Assembly (NCBI RefSeq): GCF_947648125.1
Contig: NZ_CANSMR010000045.1
Coordinates: 1 to 38,886, forward strand
From: an uncultured Bradyrhizobium sp.
GTDB taxonomy: Bacteria; Pseudomonadota; Alphaproteobacteria; Rhizobiales; Xanthobacteraceae
DNA length: 38,886 nt
Reading direction: 5' to 3'
Part shown: positions 9,477-17,393 of the stretch, one piece after another
How positions within the stretch are numbered: the stretch's first letter is position 1
Layout of the letters: each line of letters starts with the position of its first letter
Made by a program: the position numbers and the translations under genes
Notes under the pieces: generated by a model
Databases searched by the model: none
What the model saw: only the letters and a program-made list of their open reading frames with translations
What the model was told of the DNA's origin: nothing

Positions 9477-10435
9477 TGCCGGCAGTTCGCGGTCAGCGCC
9501 GCCGGCTTGAAGCTGGCGGCCTCCGGCGCCAGCGCCGGATAGAGCTTGACCGCGAGGTCGCGTGCCGCGGCCGCGGTGCGCGGTCCGAAGCCGAGCAAAT
9601 AAAGCCCCTCCATCGAGATGAAGGCTTTGTTGGTCGCAACCGGCGTCAGTGCGAAGGCCGGATGCGCGAACACGGCATCCGACGTCAGCGAGTCCTTGCC
9701 GCGATCGATCGACAGGACGACGTCGGGTTTGGCGGCCACGATGGCCTCGTCGTTGACCGGCTTGTAGCCGTCGTAACCGTCGATCGCGTTGACGCCGCCG
9801 GCGAGCTGGATGATCTCGTCCGCGGCGGTCTTGTGACCCGCAGCCAACGCCCGACCGTTCAGGAGCGACATCACGAACATCACGCGCACCGGTTTTGTCA
9901 CTTTGGCGCGCAGTGTGCGCAGTTGTGCGAGGTCGCTCTCCACCGCCGTGGCGAGGCAAGTGGCGCGCGGATCGGCGCCCATGGCGTGGCCCACCAGCCT
10001 GATCTTCTCCACCAGCCCGGCCTCTGAGAACGTCTCCGGCACCAGCACCAGCGGCACCTTGGCCGCTTCCAGCACGTCCATGGTCTCCTTCGGCCCGGAG
10101 CCTTGTACCGCAAGCACCAGCGACGGATGCAGGCCGAGCACGCCCTCCGGCGACAGCTGGCGCATATAGCCGACATCGGGCTTCTCACGCAGCACAGACG
10201 GCGGGTAGAGACTGGTCGCATCGACGCCGGCGATGCGGTCCTCGAAGCCGAGCGCGTAGAGGATCTCGGTGATCGCGCCGCCGATGGAGACGATCCGCGT
10301 GGGATCGTCGATCACGACGTCGCGGTCGCGCGCGTCGTGCACGGTAATGCCCTCGGCCGCCGCTGCGCCGATCGGCAGCAGACAGGAGAGCGCGAGCAGA
10401 GCGAGCGTGCGACAAATTGTCATCGGGACGGTCAT
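9473..10435 (-). CDS. hmuT: Periplasmic haem-binding protein HmuT
   Basis: A class III (BtuF/FhuD-like) binding protein of 320 residues with an N-terminal signal peptide (MTICRTLALLALSCLLPIGAAAAEG). Typical features are VVIDDPTRIVSIGGAITEILYALGFEDRIAGVDATSLYPP, the hinge helix region, and NAIDGYDGYKPVNDEAIVAAKPDVVL. It hands haem from the outer-membrane receptor to HmuU. The ATG at 10435 overlaps the hmuP stop (ATGA). An in-frame ATG at 10423 would give a slightly shorter signal peptide. Confidence 0.95.
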   Translation of the reverse strand: MTVPMTICRTLALLALSCLLPIGAAAAEGITVHDARDRDVVIDDPTRIVSIGGAITEILYALGFEDRIAGVDATSLYPPSVLREKPDVGYMRQLSPEGVLGLHPSLVLAVQGSGPKETMDVLEAAKVPLVLVPETFSEAGLVEKIRLVGHAMGADPRATCLATAVESDLAQLRTLRAKVTKPVRVMFVMSLLNGRALAAGHKTAADEIIQLAGGVNAIDGYDGYKPVNDEAIVAAKPDVVLSIDRGKDSLTSDAVFAHPAFALTPVATNKAFISMEGLYLLGFGPRTAAAARDLAVKLYPALAPEAASFKPAALTANCRQ

Positions 10436-10638
10436 TTGGTCAGGATCAGCTTGTTCTGCGAGGTCAGCCGCAAGCGGTAATGCTCTTCGCCATGCACGAT
10501 GATGATCTCGCGCTCGGCCGAGAACAGGTCGCGGCTGTCGAGGCGATTCCCGTGCATGATGAGCGTTCTGGCCGCGTCAGACGCTGATACGGCCGGCTTT
10601 CCTGCCGCGCCGATGTTGTCTCCGGAAGTTGCCGACAT
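10432..10638 (-). CDS. hmuP: Haemin uptake protein HmuP
   Basis: 68 residues with the conserved core LDSRDLFSAEREIIIVHGEEHYRLRLTSQNKLILTK typical of HmuP. In Bradyrhizobium japonicum HmuP is reported to act with Irr as a co-activator of haem-utilisation genes, binding the hmuR promoter. That role is from family knowledge and not visible here. It is the first gene of the leftward operon, overlaps hmuT by ATGA and faces hmuR across a 251-base regulatory gap. The ATG at 10638 has no strong ribosome-binding site, and an internal ATG before HGNRLDSRD would give a core-only protein. Confidence 0.92.
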   Translation of the reverse strand: MSATSGDNIGAAGKPAVSASDAARTLIMHGNRLDSRDLFSAEREIIIVHGEEHYRLRLTSQNKLILTK

Positions 10639-10718
10639 GCTCGTGGTGCTGCGCCTACGAAATCTTCAAATGATGCTTGCTTGTATAAGCGGGCGAAGGC
10701 GCATTCCAACGGCTGCAC

Positions 10719-10735
10719 TTTACAATCGATGTAAA
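10719..10735. promoter_or_regulatory. Candidate iron-control (Irr/ICE-like) operator of the hmu divergent promoter
   Basis: A 17-bp inverted repeat TTTACA-N5-TGTAAA lies between hmuP and hmuR. Irr-regulated genes in Bradyrhizobium carry A/T-rich ICE motifs with TTTA...TAAA arms, and the hmuR promoter is a known Irr/HmuP target. The spacing and the C/G inside the arms differ from the usual form, so the assignment is inferred from position and symmetry. Confidence 0.5.
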
Positions 10736-10790
10736 CAGCGCCGCCGCGTTCTTGACCGTTTTGTTGCCGGCTCGTAACCAATCATCACAC

Positions 10791-10813
10791 GATGCAAGCT
10801 TGTGGCTTGCATC
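10791..10813. promoter_or_regulatory. Perfect 9-bp inverted repeat upstream of hmuR
   Basis: GATGCAAGC (10791-10799), a 5-base gap, then GCTTGCATC (10805-10813). It lies 76 bases before the hmuR start and 55 bases past the ICE-like site. It could be a second operator, such as a HmuP site, or a hairpin in the hmuR 5' leader. Confidence 0.45.
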
Positions 10814-10889
10814 GCAACGTAGCCAGCAAGCCGCTCAGCGGAGCGCACGCCAGCCAAACCAGAGAAGCGATGATCGGGCTGGGGCTAGA

Positions 10890-13238
10890 ATGGCTGACGG
10901 GGCTAGGGTTTCGCGCGCCTTGATGTTGGGTGCGTCGGTGTTTTCATTTTCGGCAGTGCTGCCGGCAAGCGGTTTGGCGCAAACCGCCGATGCTTCGGCT
11001 GCGCGTCCCGCGACCGAGCGGCCGAAGCAGGCCCAACGCAAGCCAAGGCCCGCGGCCGAACCGCAGGCGGCGGCGTCGCCTGCGATGAATGCGCGCGCGC
11101 AGATCGGCGCGGTGCCGGTGCAATCGCTCGACACCATCACGGCTGTCGCATCCAAGACCGAAGAGCGCGCGATCGACGCGCTTGCGCCGGTCAGCTCCGT
11201 CACGCTGGAGAAGATTCAGGGCCTGCAGCCGAACCGGGTCTCCGACATCTTCTATAACGTGCCCGGTGTCTCGTTCCAGGAGCGTGGCGACGATCCGGCG
11301 ACCGTCGTCAACATCCGTGGTCTGCAGGACTTCGGCCGCGTCGCTGTCGTGGTCGATGGCGCGCGGCAGAACTATCAGCGCACCGGCCATAACGCCAACG
11401 GCTCGTTCTTCCTCGATCCCGAATTGATCGGCGGCGTCGATGTGGTGCGCGGCCCGACCGCGAATATCTACGGCTCCGGTGCGATCGGTGGCGTGGTCTC
11501 GTTCCGCACCAAGGATATCGACGATGTGGTGCGTCCCGGCGAACGCTGGGGCGTCGACATGTCGGGTTCCTACGGCAGCAACAAGGATCGCGGCATGGGG
11601 TCGGTGTTCGGCGGCGTGCGCGCCGATCCGAATGTCGATGTGTTCGGCGGCGCGGTCTACCGCACCCAGAGCAACTACAAGGACGGCGCGGGCACCGAGA
11701 TCGGCAACACCGGCAACGATATCGCGGCCGGCCTGATGAAAGTGACGATCCGCCCGGCCGAAGGCCACGAGTTCAAGATCGGCGGCGTCTTCCAGGACTA
11801 CCAGTACAATATCGGTCAGCCGAACCGCGGTCCGACCACGACGGCGGCGCCGCTGGCGGCGATCGCCGGCTCCTCGGTGTACACCTCCGATGCAAGGAAC
11901 TACACGGGTACGCTGAGCTGGCGATATTCCAAGCCCGACGACATGCTGTTCGACTGGAACATCTCGGTCTACGGCAACCGCACCGACAACGACCAGGTCA
12001 AGACCTACAACAATCGCATCACCACCGGCGGCGGCGTCTGCACGCTCGCCAATCCCGGCAACAACATCTCCGGCTGCGTCGGCGACAAGCGCGGCTACTC
12101 GCTCGACACCGTCGGCCTCGACGTCAACAATACCTCGCGCTTCAACTTCGGCGACTGGCGCAACGCCGTGACCTACGGCTTCGACGCCTTCCGCGACGAC
12201 GTCGAGACCTTCGATTCGCGCGGCAACTCCAACATCACGACGCCCGGCGGCCAGCGCACGGTGTCCGGCGGCTTCGTGCAGTTGAAGCAGAACTATTCGA
12301 GCTGGCTCGAGCTCGTCAGTGCGGTCCGCTACGATCGCTACGAGCTCACCTCGATCAACACCACGACCAGCGGCGACCGGCTGTCGCCGAAGGTCACGGT
12401 CGGCGTCACCCCGGTGGCCGGCTTCACGCCCTATGTGAGCTATGCCGAAGGCTATCGCGCGCCGTCGATCACCGAGACCCTGATCGCGGGCGGCCACGCC
12501 ACCGGCGGCGGGCCGGCGCTGTTCAGCTGCCCCGACGGCACCAGCGGCCTGTTCTGCTTCCTGCCCAATGCGGCGCTGCGGCCCGAAGTCGGCAAGAACA
12601 AGGAAGCCGGCATCAACCTGAAGTATGACGGCATCTTCACCGCGAGCGACTCGTTCCGCGGCAAGATCAACGTGTTCCACAATGATGTCGACGGCTATAT
12701 CGACCTTGTCGCGTCGACGCCGACCACGACGCCGTTCGGACGCTTCAGCCAGTTCTACCAGTACCAGAACATCGCCCACGCCCGCATCGAGGGTTTTGAG
12801 CTCGAGACGATGTATGACGCGGGCGACTGGTTCGTGGGTGTCGCCGGCCATCTGATGCGCGGCCGGAACACCGCGACCAATGTCGGGCTCGCCACCATTA
12901 CGCCGCGCAAGGTGACGACGACGGGCGGCGTCCGCCTGCTCGACCGCACGCTGATCATTGCCGCGCAATGGTCCTCGTTCGGCGCCAACAACGATTTGCC
13001 GGCGGGCTATCTGCCCTCGACCGGCTACGAGCTGGTCAACCTCTATCTGACCTGGAACGCCACCAAGGACATCACCTTCACGGCGTCGGTCGACAATCTT
13101 TTGAACCAGTACTACCGGCCCTATGCGATCCCGGGCTCCTCGAGCGATGGCACGACGCAGAACGACGTGCTGTTCTCGAGCCCCGGTCCGGGCACCGTCT
13201 ACAAGGCCGGGCTGAAGATTCACCTAGGTGGAGCGTAA
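10890..13238 (+). CDS. hmuR: TonB-dependent haem receptor HmuR
   Basis: A 782-residue outer-membrane receptor of the haemoglobin/haem type. The signal peptide (MADGARVSRALMLGASVFSFSAVLPASGLAQT) is followed by a plug domain (VSDIFYNVPGVSFQERGDDPATVVNIRGLQDFGRVAVVVDGARQN; VDVVRGPTANIYGSGAIGGVVSF). A 22-strand beta-barrel ends in ...VYKAGLKIHLGGA. The haem-receptor FRAP/NPNL box appears as YRAPS...NAALRPE, with a nearby His in IAGGHATGGG. Disulfide-capable Cys pairs (CTLANPGNNISGC; CPDGTSGLFC) sit in loops. The ATG at 10890 is preferred because an in-frame TTG further up would add residues encoded by the regulatory region. Drives haem uptake using TonB-ExbBD. Confidence 0.95.
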   Translation: MADGARVSRALMLGASVFSFSAVLPASGLAQTADASAARPATERPKQAQRKPRPAAEPQAAASPAMNARAQIGAVPVQSLDTITAVASKTEERAIDALAPVSSVTLEKIQGLQPNRVSDIFYNVPGVSFQERGDDPATVVNIRGLQDFGRVAVVVDGARQNYQRTGHNANGSFFLDPELIGGVDVVRGPTANIYGSGAIGGVVSFRTKDIDDVVRPGERWGVDMSGSYGSNKDRGMGSVFGGVRADPNVDVFGGAVYRTQSNYKDGAGTEIGNTGNDIAAGLMKVTIRPAEGHEFKIGGVFQDYQYNIGQPNRGPTTTAAPLAAIAGSSVYTSDARNYTGTLSWRYSKPDDMLFDWNISVYGNRTDNDQVKTYNNRITTGGGVCTLANPGNNISGCVGDKRGYSLDTVGLDVNNTSRFNFGDWRNAVTYGFDAFRDDVETFDSRGNSNITTPGGQRTVSGGFVQLKQNYSSWLELVSAVRYDRYELTSINTTTSGDRLSPKVTVGVTPVAGFTPYVSYAEGYRAPSITETLIAGGHATGGGPALFSCPDGTSGLFCFLPNAALRPEVGKNKEAGINLKYDGIFTASDSFRGKINVFHNDVDGYIDLVASTPTTTPFGRFSQFYQYQNIAHARIEGFELETMYDAGDWFVGVAGHLMRGRNTATNVGLATITPRKVTTTGGVRLLDRTLIIAAQWSSFGANNDLPAGYLPSTGYELVNLYLTWNATKDITFTASVDNLLNQYYRPYAIPGSSSDGTTQNDVLFSSPGPGTVYKAGLKIHLGGA

Positions 13239-13272
13239 CGCGACGGGCCGATCATTCCATCCAGGTTGCTCC

Positions 13273-13299
13273 GGCCGCGCTGGTGCCCCCAGCGCGGCC
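13273..13299 (+). terminator. Strong hairpin between hmuR and hmuQ
   Basis: A perfect 11-bp stem GGCCGCGCTGG (13273-13283) with CCAGCGCGGCC (13289-13299), loop TGCCC, 34 bases after the hmuR stop. No run of T follows, so it may be a partial terminator or a 3' stabiliser that sets receptor and downstream genes at different levels. Confidence 0.5.
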
Positions 13300-13378
13300 T
13301 TGGCCTATTCATGATATCAACGAGATCAACCGGCAGGATCGCCCGCGGGCATCCGCCGTACAACAGGAGAAGGCTTTC

Positions 13379-13711
13379 ATGTTCATCGCAATGAACCGGT
13401 TTCAGGTGATCAAGGGCAAGGAACAGGCGTTCGAGACGGTCTGGAAGACCCGCGAATCCTACCTCGGCGATCTGCCTGGATTCATCGAGTTTCACTTGGT
13501 GAAAGGCCCCGAGGCCGAGGACCACACGCTCTATGCGACCCACACCGTGTGGGCCAGCAAGGCGGCGTTCGAGGACTGGACCAAGTCCGATGCATTCCGT
13601 CGCGCCCATTCCCGCGCCGGCAACGAGACCGGCGGCAGCCTCTATCTCGGCCATCCCAGATTCGAAGGTTTTGAGGTGCTGATCACCGAGCGCGCCAAGA
13701 GCCCGGCGTGA
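13379..13711 (+). CDS. hmuQ: Haem-degrading monooxygenase HmuQ (IsdG family)
   Basis: A 110-residue ABM-fold enzyme that opens the haem ring and releases iron in the cytosol. The three residues known as catalytic or haem-binding in IsdG (Asn7, Trp67, His77) correspond to Asn6 (MFIAMNRF), Trp67 (FEDWTKSDAF) and His77 (RRAHSRAG). In B. japonicum two paralogues, hmuQ and hmuD, were described, and hmuQ is the one clustered with haem transport, hence the symbol. The ATG at 13379 follows AGGAGAAGG at 13365-13373. The stop overlaps a possible GTG start of the next gene. Confidence 0.9.
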   Translation: MFIAMNRFQVIKGKEQAFETVWKTRESYLGDLPGFIEFHLVKGPEAEDHTLYATHTVWASKAAFEDWTKSDAFRRAHSRAGNETGGSLYLGHPRFEGFEVLITERAKSPA

Positions 13712-13722
13712 CGGAGGCGACC

Positions 13723-14232
13723 GTGCAGAATGCGGGGCTTGCCGGGTTGAAGGCCTACATGGCCGACAATCCGGGCGCTGTGATCGAGGACGTCGCGCGC
13801 GAGCGCAACGTCACACCGCGTGCGGTGCTCGAGGCGTTACCCGACAGCATGGTGCGGATCGGGGCCGGCGAGTTCGCCGCCGCGATGCAGGACATCGCGG
13901 AATGGGGCGAGGTGACGCTGATCGTCCACACCGATGATGCGATCTTCGAATTCACCGGCGCCATTCCTAAAGGCGAAGTGGGCCGCGGCTATTTCAACCT
14001 GATGCAGCCGAAGGGTCTGCACGGCCACCTCAGGCATGAGCGCTGTGCGGCGATCACGTTCGTCGAGCGGCCCTTCATGGGCAAGGTGTCGGCCTTCATT
14101 GCCTTCATCAATCTCGACGGCGGCATCATGTTCAAGGTGTTCGTCGGCCGCGACGAGACGCGCGCGCTGCACGGCGATCAGCTGGCGCGCTTCCATGCGC
14201 TGGCGGACCGCCTCACACCGAAAGCAGGCTGA
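13723..14232 (+). CDS. hutX: Haem utilisation cytosolic carrier HutX
   Basis: 169 residues of the HutX/HugX (ChuX-like) family, which carry or store haem in the cytosol. Typical stretches are LKAYMADNPGAVIEDVARERNVTPRAVLEALP, WGEVTLIVHTDDAIFEFTGAIPKGEVGRGYFNLM, LHGHLRHERCAAITFVERPFMGKVSAFIAFINLDGGIMFKVFVGRDE. Two starts are possible: a GTG at 13708 overlapping the hmuQ stop with no ribosome-binding site, or the GTG at 13723 with GGAGG at 13713-13717. I chose the latter. It probably passes imported haem to HmuQ. Confidence 0.9.
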   Translation: MQNAGLAGLKAYMADNPGAVIEDVARERNVTPRAVLEALPDSMVRIGAGEFAAAMQDIAEWGEVTLIVHTDDAIFEFTGAIPKGEVGRGYFNLMQPKGLHGHLRHERCAAITFVERPFMGKVSAFIAFINLDGGIMFKVFVGRDETRALHGDQLARFHALADRLTPKAG

Positions 14233-14257
14233 GACCGACGAAGGACGGGAGGCGACC

Positions 14258-15043
14258 ATGTCGCATCGCTGGTTTGGGCGAAGCATCTGGATGGCGGCAT
14301 CTGCCGCGCTCGGCATGCTGCCGGGCGCGAGCTGTGCCGCGGCCGACGCCGCGCTGCTGCCGCGCAATCTCTCGCCTTGGGGCATGTTCGAGAGCGCCGA
14401 CATCGTCGTGAAGGCGGTGATGATTGGGCTCGCCTTCGCCTCGCTCGTCACCTGGACGGTCTGGCTCGCCAAGACCATCGAGATCCGCCGCAAGACGACG
14501 CTAGCAAGGCAGCGGATCGGGCTGCTGGAGCGCGACACGCAGCTTGCCGAGGTCGAGCAGGCCAGCCGCGACGGCAGCGATGCCGTTGCACAGATCGTGC
14601 AGTCGGCCTCGCGCGAGGCCGCGCTGTCCGGCGGCATGTTCGACGACGGCTTCAAGGAGCGCATCGCGCTGCGGCTGGAGCGGGTCGAGGCGGCGATGTC
14701 GCGGCAGATCGCGCGCGGCACCGGCGTGCTCGCCACCATCGGTGCCACCGCGCCGTTCGTCGGCCTGTTCGGCACGGTGTGGGGCATCATGAATGCCTTC
14801 ATCGGCATCTCCGAGGCCCACACCACCAATCTCGCGGTGGTCGCGCCGGGTATTGCAGAGGCACTGCTTGCGACCGCGCTCGGCCTGGTGGCCGCCATCC
14901 CGGCGGTCGTGATCTACAATCATTTGACCCGTTCGATCGCGGCCTACCGTGCGCTGCTTGGCGACGCCTCCGTCATGGTGATGCTGCTGGTCAGCCGCGA
15001 GGGCGATCGCAGCCTGTTCCGGCTGGCGCGCGCCGCGGAGTAG
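14258..15043 (+). CDS. exbB: TonB-system energiser ExbB
   Basis: A 261-residue MotA/TolQ/ExbB-family inner-membrane proton channel subunit. An N-terminal hydrophobic signal-like segment (SIWMAASAALGMLPGASCAAADA) precedes the first core membrane helix (VVKAVMIGLAFASLVTWTVWLAKT). A cytoplasmic domain follows, then two further helices (LATIGATAPFVGLFGTVWGIMNAFIGI; GIAEALLATALGLVAAIPAVVIYN) that hold the conserved ExbB proton-path region. The ATG at 14258 has GGGAGG at 14247-14252. With ExbD and TonB it powers HmuR. Confidence 0.95.
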   Translation: MSHRWFGRSIWMAASAALGMLPGASCAAADAALLPRNLSPWGMFESADIVVKAVMIGLAFASLVTWTVWLAKTIEIRRKTTLARQRIGLLERDTQLAEVEQASRDGSDAVAQIVQSASREAALSGGMFDDGFKERIALRLERVEAAMSRQIARGTGVLATIGATAPFVGLFGTVWGIMNAFIGISEAHTTNLAVVAPGIAEALLATALGLVAAIPAVVIYNHLTRSIAAYRALLGDASVMVMLLVSREGDRSLFRLARAAE

Positions 15044-15046
15044 GCG

Positions 15047-15493
15047 ATGGGTGCGAAGCTTGGCACTGGCGGCGCGTTCGGCGGCCGGCGTCGCAGCGAC
15101 GACGACCTAGTCGAGGCGCATGAGATCAACGTCACGCCGTTTATCGACGTCATGTTGGTGCTGCTGATCATCTTCATGGTGGCGGCGCCGCTCGCGACCG
15201 TCGATCTCGGCGTCGACCTGCCGGCCTCGACCGCCGAGCCGCAGCCGCGGCCCGACAAGCCGGTGTTCGTCACGGTGAAGCCCGACCTCTCGGTCGCCGT
15301 CGGCGAGGATGTGGTCGCGCGTGATGTGCTGGCCGCGACCCTCGATGGCGCGACGCAAGGCAAGAAGGACGAACGCATCTTTCTGCGCGCCGACAAGGCC
15401 GTCAGCTATGGCGACCTGATGGAGGTGATGAACCTGTTGCGCAATGCCGGCTATCTCAAGATCGCGCTGGTCGGCCTCGACGGACGCAGCTGA
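15047..15493 (+). CDS. exbD: TonB-system transport protein ExbD
   Basis: 148 residues of the ExbD/TolR family with a single N-terminal membrane helix (INVTPFIDVMLVLLIIFMVAAPLATVDLGVDLP) containing the essential Asp in FIDVMLVLL. The periplasmic domain ends ...ISYGDLMEVMNLLRNAGY-like (here VSYGDLMEVMNLLRNAGYLKIALVGLDGRS). It starts three bases after the exbB stop and five bases before tonB, so the three genes are one transcript. Confidence 0.95.
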   Translation: MGAKLGTGGAFGGRRRSDDDLVEAHEINVTPFIDVMLVLLIIFMVAAPLATVDLGVDLPASTAEPQPRPDKPVFVTVKPDLSVAVGEDVVARDVLAATLDGATQGKKDERIFLRADKAVSYGDLMEVMNLLRNAGYLKIALVGLDGRS

Positions 15494-15498
15494 TTTCG

Positions 15499-16320
15499 AT
15501 GAACGTGTATGCGCTCCATGATGCGGGCGACGATATCAAGCTGAGGCGTTGGGGCCTGGCGGCGGCGGCGATCCTGGCCGCGCATGCGGCGCTGCTGGCG
15601 CTCGGCATCACCTGGGTCTCGACACCGCCGCCGGGTGTCGCGGTGCCGGCCGTGCTGGTCGACCTGACGCCGATCACCTCGGCGCCGGCGATTTCCGAGA
15701 CCGAGCTGCCGCCGGGCCCGGCGATGCAGGAGGCCGACGCCTCGCCGCCGGAGCCTGCCGCCGCGCAGGCTGTGCAACAGGAGATCGCGCCGACGCCGCT
15801 GCAGGAGAAGCCCGAGGTGACAGCGCCGCCGGAGCAGAAGCAGCAGGCTACGCCGCCGAAGCCCGAGCCCACAGAGGTCGTTCCGGAGCGGAAGCCCGAA
15901 CCCATCAAGCCGAAGGTAGTTCGCCGGGAAGCAAAGAAGCCGTCCGAGGCGACACCGGCACCGCGCACCAGCGCGCCGAGCCGGGCCGAGCGTCAGGCGC
16001 CGGCGGCATCCGCGATCAGCGCTGGCGCAGCAGCGTCGGCGATCGCGGCCTACAATTCACGCGTTCGCGCGCATCTGCTGCGCTTCCACTCCTATCCGGC
16101 CGGCGGCAACGGCCAGCGCGGCGTGGTCCGCCTGGTGTTCACGCTCGGCCGCGGCGGGCAGGTGCTGTCGAGCCATCTCGGCGGCTCCTCCGGCAATCCG
16201 ACCTTCGACGCGCGAGCGCTGGCGATGGTGCGCCAGGCCCAGCCGTTTCCGGCGTTTCCACCCGAGATGCCGCAGGGCTCGATGGGATTTAGCGTGCCGG
16301 TCGCGTTCGTGCCAAGGTAG
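15499..16320 (+). CDS. tonB: Energy transducer TonB
   Basis: A 273-residue TonB: N-terminal membrane anchor (WGLAAAAILAAHAALLALGITWVS, about 17-40), a Pro/Glu/Lys-rich periplasm-spanning region (about 65-165) and a C-terminal TonB domain (about 185-273) with SRVRAHLLRFHSYPAG, GVVRLVFTLGRGGQVLSSHLGGSSGNPTFDARALAMVRQAQPFPAFP. It transmits proton-motive force from ExbBD to HmuR. Being last in the haem operon suggests it is a dedicated TonB and not the only one in the cell. A palindromic element follows it. Confidence 0.95.
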   Translation: MNVYALHDAGDDIKLRRWGLAAAAILAAHAALLALGITWVSTPPPGVAVPAVLVDLTPITSAPAISETELPPGPAMQEADASPPEPAAAQAVQQEIAPTPLQEKPEVTAPPEQKQQATPPKPEPTEVVPERKPEPIKPKVVRREAKKPSEATPAPRTSAPSRAERQAPAASAISAGAAASAIAAYNSRVRAHLLRFHSYPAGGNGQRGVVRLVFTLGRGGQVLSSHLGGSSGNPTFDARALAMVRQAQPFPAFPPEMPQGSMGFSVPVAFVPR

Positions 16321-16355
16321 TACCAAGCCTCATTGACCTAGGCCGCACTTCTTTT

Positions 16356-16465
16356 CCCGTCATCCTGAGGTGCGAGCGGAGCGAGCCTCGAAGGATGAAT
16401 CGGCCACAGTGGGGCTGTGCATCCTTCGAGGCTCGCCGAAGAGGCTCGCACCTCAGGATGATGGG
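16356..16465. repeat. Intergenic palindromic element (CCCGTCATCCTGAGGTGCGAG type)
   Basis: A roughly 110-bp near-perfect inverted repeat. The outer arms match CCCGTCATCCTGAGG...CCTCAGGATGATGGG and the inner arms GAGCCTCGAAGGATG...CATCCTTCGAGGCTC. It sits between the convergent tonB and permease genes and may serve as a two-way terminator. This element type is widespread in rhizobial genomes. Confidence 0.85.
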
Positions 16466-16502
16466 AAGAGATTGAGTGCGCTTCCATACGCCGGAAGCCC
16501 TG

Positions 16503-17393
16503 CTACTCCTTCACCGCCCCGGTCAGCGACGACACGTAGTAGTCGACGAACAGTGAGTAGAACAGCGCGACCGGCAGCGAGCCGAGCAGGGAGCCGGCCA
16601 TCAGCGCGCCCCACTGGTAGACGTCGCCGGTGATGAGCTCGGTCAGGATCGCGACCGGCACGGTCTTGTTGGCGCCGCTCTGGATGAAGGCGAGCGCGTA
16701 GATGAACTCGTTCCAGGACAGCGTGAAGGAGAAGATGCCGGCCGAGATCAGGCCAGGCACCGCGAGCGGCAAGGTGATCCGCCACAGGATCTGCAGCCGC
16801 GTCGCACCGTCGACCAGCGCGCATTCCTCGAGCTCATAGGGGATCGACTTGAAATAGCCGATCAGCAGCCAGGTGCAGAACGGCACCAGGAAGGTCGGAT
16901 AGACCAGGATCAGCGCCAAGGGTGAATCGAACAGGCCGAACTGCACGATCACGGTGGCGAGCGGAATGAACAGGATCGACGGCGGCACCAGATAGGCGAG
17001 GTAGATGCCGAGCCCGACATAGGGGCTGCCGCGGAAGCGCAGCCGCTCGATCGCGTAGGCCGCGAGCGTCGAAGCAAACAGCGACAGGAAGGTCGAGCCG
17101 ATCGCGACCAGCATGGTGGTCTTCAGCCAGCGCGGATACGAGGTGTCGAACAACAGATGCTTGACATGCGCGAGCGTCGGCGAGGTGATCCAGAACGGAT
17201 TGTGCTCCTTGTAATTCAGCAGCTCCGCATTCGGTTTGAACGACGTGATCGCCATCCAGTAGAACGGGAACAGCAGGATCAGGATGAAGCAGGCGAGCGG
17301 CAGATAGATCATCACCACGCGCCGGGCGCCGGAGTCCCACGACATCGGGTCCGGTGCGGCGCGCGCGACGTTCGAGGCTGCGACGTCAGTCAT
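16503..17393 (-). CDS. Carbohydrate ABC transporter permease (MalG type)
   Basis: 296 residues of the binding-protein-dependent inner-membrane permease family, with about six membrane helices. The EAA loop that docks the ATPase is visible as YELEECALVDGATRLQILWRITLPLAVPGLIS. The C-terminus is typical of MalG partners (...GSLPVALFYSLFVDYYVSSLTGAVKE). The start overlaps the MalF-type gene by 8 bases. It is the last gene of a leftward group (dehydrogenase, binding protein, MalF, MalG). No ATPase gene follows. The sugar is unknown. Confidence 0.9.
   Translation of the reverse strand: MTDVAASNVARAAPDPMSWDSGARRVVMIYLPLACFILILLFPFYWMAITSFKPNAELLNYKEHNPFWITSPTLAHVKHLLFDTSYPRWLKTTMLVAIGSTFLSLFASTLAAYAIERLRFRGSPYVGLGIYLAYLVPPSILFIPLATVIVQFGLFDSPLALILVYPTFLVPFCTWLLIGYFKSIPYELEECALVDGATRLQILWRITLPLAVPGLISAGIFSFTLSWNEFIYALAFIQSGANKTVPVAILTELITGDVYQWGALMAGSLLGSLPVALFYSLFVDYYVSSLTGAVKE

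Noticed and set aside
8376-9959. 527-residue version of HmuU
   Set aside because: The first 160 residues lie over hmuT in another frame. The ATG at 9476 overlapping the hmuT stop is the natural start.
10752-10889. TTG start giving hmuR 46 extra residues
   Set aside because: The extension covers operator palindromes and lacks a ribosome-binding site, and the ATG at 10890 gives a normal signal peptide.
10944-13223. 759-residue open frame antisense to hmuR
   Set aside because: The hmuR frame on the other strand has clear receptor motifs and a signal peptide. The antisense frame is low-complexity (Arg/Val/Asp/Gly/Ala-rich), as expected from the mirror of GC-rich codons.
13708-13722. GTG at 13708 as start of hutX
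   Set aside because: It overlaps the hmuQ stop attractively but has no ribosome-binding site. The in-frame GTG at 13723 has GGAGG at a good distance.
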